Below are positions 23,116-26,048 of a stretch of DNA of 26,048 bases, piece after piece. The position numbers and the translations under genes are program-made. The stretch's first letter is position 1. Every line of letters begins with the position of its first letter. The notes under the pieces were generated by a model. The model did no database searches. It had not been told where the DNA came from and saw only the letters and a program-made list of their open reading frames with translations. Origin of the DNA: JAKPUX01 sp964436305 (lineage in GTDB: Bacteria > Zhuqueibacterota > Zhuqueibacteria > Residuimicrobiales > Residuimicrobiaceae); NCBI GenBank assembly GCA_964436305.1, contig CAYTCI010000058.1, positions 1 through 26,048 on the forward strand, in the 5' to 3' direction.

Positions 23116-23175
23116 ATTCTTCTCCCTGCGTTCTGGTATGTGCCACCGATTCTTTCCACCAAACTGCGCTCCCCA

Positions 23176-23291
23176 TCGCGCCCACCCGGTCTGGCTCCTT
23201 AAGCCAGCCGGATCTCATTTGCCCGCGCCGCCCCCTCTCGCGCCCACCCGGTCTGGCTTCCTACGCCAGCCGGATCTCCTTGCCGCGCGCC
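23176..23291. repeat. Imperfect 62-bp-period direct repeat carrying the oxidoreductase 3' end
   Basis: Copy A (23176-23230) and copy B (23238-23291) align with roughly 85-90% identity by eye. Both begin TCGCGCCCACCCGGTCTGGC and contain GCCAGCCGGATCTC. Copy B includes the last codons and stop of the oxidoreductase gene (EIRLA, then TAG); copy A also spells EIRLA, followed by TAA. Each copy can form an imperfect hairpin between CCGGTCTGGC and GCCAGCCGG, with the stop codon in the loop. It appears to be a decayed partial tandem duplication in the 145-nt space between the two genes. Confidence 0.8.
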
Positions 23292-24271
23292 TTGATCGAC
23301 ATCTCCGAGGCCTCGAGAATGCGCACCACATTCAGGCCGGCCACTCCATCGGTCAGCGGCGTCTTGCCACTCTGGATGCACTCGGCGAAATGGTTCACCT
23401 CCAGACTGAGCGCCTCGGTCAGCGGCACCTTGGGAGCCCACATATCACCGGTCCGGTACTGGATCAGGGTGTCATAGATCTCATCCTTGGTGCGGTTAAC
23501 GGTGATGCCCGAATCATAGATTTTGATCTTGTCGTTGGGGAGGTTGTCGTCCCAGACGATCATCTTTTTGGTCCCGGCGATCAGGGTCTGGCGGATTTTC
23601 ACCGGGGAGAGCCAGTTGGCATGGATATGGGCGATGACGTTGTTCGGGAAATAGACGGTCAGATAGGCCACATCCTCGTGGCCCTTGCCGACGTGGTCGG
23701 CGCCGGTGGCGACGACGCTCTCCGGCTTGAGCTGGAGGAGATGATCCATGATCGAGATGTCGTGCGGCGCCAGGTCCCAGATGACGTTGACGTCGTGCTG
23801 GAAGAGACCGAGGTTGATGCGCACCGAATCGAAATAGTAGAGGTCGCCGATCTCACCGGCGTCGATCAGCTTTTTCATCAGCTGCACCGCGCCGGTATAG
23901 ATAAAGGTATGATCGAGCATGAGAGTGAGCTTTTTCTGCGCCGCGAGGTTGACCAGCTCCTCGGCCTGTTGCGAGGTGGAGGTCATCGGCTTCTCGAGGA
24001 AGACATGCTTGCCGGCGAGCAGGGCCTCCTTGGCCAGCTGGTAATGGGAAAAGACCGGCGTGGAGATGGCCACGGCGTCGATGGCCGGATCGTTGATGAT
24101 CTCGTGATAGTCGGAGGTGGTCTTCAGGGCCGGGTGTTTCTTCTGGATGAACGCCAGCCGCTCCGGCTTGAGATCCGAGGCGATGACCATCCGGGTCTGG
24201 CTGCAGCCGTCGAAATTGCGAATGAGATTGGGCCCCCAATAACCGACGCCGATCACACCGATGTTGAGCAT
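23261..24271 (-). CDS. Gfo/Idh/MocA-family NAD(P)-dependent oxidoreductase
   Basis: A 336-residue sugar dehydrogenase. The Rossmann motif is at the N-terminus (IGVIGVGYWGPN, residues 4-15), the family's catalytic EKP at 93-95 and WDLAPHDISIMDH at 165-177 (conserved D-HD). The frame runs further upstream to 24619, but that part is antisense-like, Arg/Pro-rich and overlaps the next gene; GGAGG five bases before the ATG at 24271 fixes the start. With the adjacent acyltransferase it suggests oxidation of a nucleotide-linked amino sugar or uronate for a surface glycan, as in Wbp/Wlb pathways; this is inferred from context. It lies 23 nt after the Wzi-like gene. The 3' end is partly duplicated downstream. 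Confidence 0.92.
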   Translation of the reverse strand: MLNIGVIGVGYWGPNLIRNFDGCSQTRMVIASDLKPERLAFIQKKHPALKTTSDYHEIINDPAIDAVAISTPVFSHYQLAKEALLAGKHVFLEKPMTSTSQQAEELVNLAAQKKLTLMLDHTFIYTGAVQLMKKLIDAGEIGDLYYFDSVRINLGLFQHDVNVIWDLAPHDISIMDHLLQLKPESVVATGADHVGKGHEDVAYLTVYFPNNVIAHIHANWLSPVKIRQTLIAGTKKMIVWDDNLPNDKIKIYDSGITVNRTKDEIYDTLIQYRTGDMWAPKVPLTEALSLEVNHFAECIQSGKTPLTDGVAGLNVVRILEASEMSIKARGKEIRLA

Positions 24272-24294
24272 ACTACCTCCGTTGGTTAGGCTTG

Positions 24295-25869
24295 TTACAG
24301 TTTGATGGATTGAACAAGGTCCAGTTCGACGCCAATGGCGCCCTGCCAGTCGTGGCGGTCGATGCCGCGGCGGTTCTCCAGACTGGACACAGCCCGATAG
24401 CCGATCCGGCCGTAGGCCAGCAGCCTCGCCTGCGGCTGCCAGCTCACCTCCAGGCTCAGCCGGCGGCTTTTTTCGACGATGCCGGTCGGGAAGGGCTCGC
24501 TGTACGCCTGGCCGAGAGGCGTCTCCATCCACGGGGTGTCGAAGGCCTTTTCGATGCGCCCCTCGCCGCGCCGGCGCAGATCGGCCAGCAGCGCCGCGCG
24601 CAAGGCCGGACGAGGCCACCAGGAAAAGCCGGCCAGCCAGCGGTCAAAGTCGTTGCCGAGAAAGTGGGCGAGGGGCTCGTTGCGATGCAGCCATTTCTCC
24701 CAAGGACCGCCCTGACCGTTGTAGGTGCGGTTGGTGATGCGGGTGTATTCGCCATAGAGATCACAGCCCGCAAGGTGAAAGGGATCGGCCCAGCGGAAGC
24801 CGGCCATCAGGCCGTACTCCGCAGGCTCGAGGTCGCCCGGGCCGTTCTGTTCCAGCTGGATGTCGTCGATGAGCAGGTCGGCATAGAGGGTGAGGCTGCG
24901 CACGGGCATGGCGGCGACATGGAGACTGCCCATGCAGTTGCCGCCGACCGGCCCATTGGTCACCTCGCCATAATAGGCCAGCACCGGGTTGAGATAATTG
25001 AGCTCCATGGTGCTGCTGCTGTAGAGCATGGCCTCGCTGATCCCGATATAAAGTCGCTCGCTGGGCCTAATCTGCAGATGATGCAGGGCGAGGTAGCGGT
25101 TTTGCCGCGGCGGAGCCCCCTCCTGGGCGTAGGCGGTGGCGTCGAGGGCGGCAGCGACGACATCGTAGCGCAGCCAGCGATGCTCGTAAGTCAGGGCGAT
25201 CTGATCCAGGGGCCGACTGTGCTCCGAGATCAGCAGGCTGGCATCGAGCCCGGGACCGAATCGGAGATAGTCGCGGCCCAAAGTGGCGGTAAATCCATGA
25301 TGCTGCAGGCGGAGGGCGGCGCGCTCTGTGTAGCTGGCCAGGCCGCCCTGGCGGATGCCGAGATAACGGGAATCCTCATCCAGCCGGTTATCGACGAGCA
25401 TGCTGTTATAGACCGTCAGCCAGGGCCGCGGCCGGTAGGCCAGTTCGAGGCGCTGGCGGCCATGATAGCGCCAGGAGCGGTCGGCCACGGCGGCATCCAG
25501 CAGAGCGCTGCTGCGGAAGGGCGCGATGGCGCCTCCTTGTATGGCGGTATGTTCGGAGACCAGCCCGATCGCAGCCCCGCCGGGCGCCAGGTGCCAGATT
25601 TTCAAAGCTCCGGCCAGGGTGCGGGCGTGCGGTGAAACTTCGGTCAGCGGCGCGGCTACTGCGCCGGCGTCAAATGGCCGTAAAAAGGGAGAGAGGTGCC
25701 AGAGGTCTCCGCGCGCCTGGAGAAATCGGATATACTCCTCGCTCCAGTGAGTCGGGCGCAGGGTCTGGGCGGGAGCGATGGAGATCAAGAGAAGCAGGAG
25801 GAGGATGCAGCCAAAAGCCGGAGGGATGCGGGGAAAGGAATGCTGTTTGGGGATGAACGCAATGGCCAT
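24295..25869 (-). CDS. Wzi-like capsule assembly outer-membrane barrel protein
   Basis: A 524-residue protein that I recognise as the Caps_assemb_Wzi family, an outer-membrane beta-barrel that binds or organises surface polysaccharide. After a long signal region (hydrophobic LLLLLLISIAPAQ near 23-35), alternating aromatic beta-strands fill the rest. Family-like segments are LNYLNPVLAYYGE, LYADLLIDDIQLE and HRNEPLAHFLGNDFDRW. It is the first gene of a minus-strand group with the oxidoreductase and acyltransferase, supporting a role in surface-glycan display. The start is the only in-frame ATG before the signal peptide; no good ribosome site is seen, so the 16-residue polar lead before the hydrophobic core may be overstated. 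Confidence 0.85.
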   Translation of the reverse strand: MAIAFIPKQHSFPRIPPAFGCILLLLLLISIAPAQTLRPTHWSEEYIRFLQARGDLWHLSPFLRPFDAGAVAAPLTEVSPHARTLAGALKIWHLAPGGAAIGLVSEHTAIQGGAIAPFRSSALLDAAVADRSWRYHGRQRLELAYRPRPWLTVYNSMLVDNRLDEDSRYLGIRQGGLASYTERAALRLQHHGFTATLGRDYLRFGPGLDASLLISEHSRPLDQIALTYEHRWLRYDVVAAALDATAYAQEGAPPRQNRYLALHHLQIRPSERLYIGISEAMLYSSSTMELNYLNPVLAYYGEVTNGPVGGNCMGSLHVAAMPVRSLTLYADLLIDDIQLEQNGPGDLEPAEYGLMAGFRWADPFHLAGCDLYGEYTRITNRTYNGQGGPWEKWLHRNEPLAHFLGNDFDRWLAGFSWWPRPALRAALLADLRRRGEGRIEKAFDTPWMETPLGQAYSEPFPTGIVEKSRRLSLEVSWQPQARLLAYGRIGYRAVSSLENRRGIDRHDWQGAIGVELDLVQSIKL

Positions 25870-25908
25870 GGACAGTCCGGCTGGGATTAGACTAAAATTA
25901 GGTGGGAG

Positions 25909-25937
25909 AATATGCGAATAATCTGGACCAAAGTCAA
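25909..25937 (-). promoter_or_regulatory. Putative promoter of the Wzi-like operon
   Basis: On the minus strand TTGACT (25932-25937) and CATATT (25909-25914) are 17 nt apart, about 40 nt before the ATG of the Wzi-like gene, within an AT-rich leader that follows a GC-rich repeat. The -35 has one mismatch and the -10 two. Confidence 0.42.
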
Positions 25938-25944
25938 GGGGTTT

Positions 25945-26026
25945 GGCTCGTCCTCTCGCGCCGGCCTAAATCCTAACCTCTGGCGCCGACCCGAAACTCT
26001 CGGGCCGGCCTGAGTGGGGACGAGCC
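25945..26026. repeat. Inverted-repeat element with the TCTGGCGCCGACCCG word
   Basis: GGCTCGTCC (25945-25953) and GGACGAGCC (26018-26026) are a perfect 9-bp inverted pair bounding about 80 bp. Inside are the 15-bp word also found twice upstream of malQ (25979-25993), a small hairpin CCCGA/TCGGG (25990-26004) and two GCCGGCC words. It lies upstream of the Wzi-like gene and has no coding potential that I can support. The rest of the window to 26048 shows nothing else. Confidence 0.55.
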
Positions 26027-26048
26027 GTTGGCGTCACGGCGTTTGGCG

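Noticed and set aside
23199..23441. 80-codon minus-strand frame ending ANEIRLA
   Set aside because: It reads the oxidoreductase gene in a wrong frame and ends in the duplicated 3' fragment; not a separate gene.
24272..24619. N-terminal extension of the oxidoreductase frame
   Set aside because: It is Arg/Pro-rich, overlaps the Wzi-like gene and precedes a strong GGAGG plus ATG with a perfect Rossmann N-terminus.

Overview
This window looks like a chromosomal fragment of a high-GC, Gram-negative bacterium of the FCB group outside classical Bacteroidota, perhaps a KSB1- or Calditrichota-like candidate lineage. The reasons are: a TonB-dependent receptor with a carboxypeptidase-regulatory-like N-terminus; a Wzi-type outer-membrane barrel; two exported proteins ending in the QNYPNPFN type IX/FlgD-like C-terminal domain; and clear Shine-Dalgarno sites before most genes, which are uncommon in true Bacteroidota. 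The taxon is an inference; no rRNA or other marker gene is present.

The left half (1-16.7 kb) is a pectin/polygalacturonate utilisation locus. On the minus strand, in transcription order, it encodes a stand-alone response-regulator receiver, a TonB-dependent receptor (ATGA overlap), an exported beta-helix/OB-fold protein with a sorting domain, tandem hairpins including an intrinsic terminator, an exported GH28-GH105 fusion, a DUF4861 lipoprotein, KduI, KduD and a LarA-like protein cut by the window edge. A large sensor kinase (14 propeller-type repeats, Y_Y_Y domain, LytS-type kinase) is transcribed divergently from the receiver. It converges on a LytTR response regulator whose start overlaps the stop of a KDPG-aldolase-like gene. 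The implied route is import of oligogalacturonides, cleavage to galacturonate and unsaturated uronate, KduI then KduD to 2-keto-3-deoxygluconate, then, after a kinase not encoded here, aldolase cleavage to pyruvate and glyceraldehyde-3-phosphate. No SusD-like protein, inner-membrane transporter, KDG kinase or unambiguous polysaccharide lyase is visible.

The right half (16.9-26 kb) is more mixed: malQ (+); an exported M28 peptidase with a sorting domain (-), convergent with malQ across a shared terminator; an exported alkaline phosphatase (+); and a three-gene minus-strand group (Wzi-like barrel, Gfo/Idh/MocA oxidoreductase, hexapeptide acyltransferase) that suggests surface-polysaccharide work and ends at a good intrinsic terminator.

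The intergenic spaces carry unusual GC-rich repeats: a 37-bp tandem array upstream of the phosphatase, a recurring TCTGGCGCCGACCCG word, a decayed duplication of the 3' end of the oxidoreductase gene, and a palindromic element between kduD and the larA-like gene. Many very long open frames antisense to these genes are high-GC shadows and were left out.
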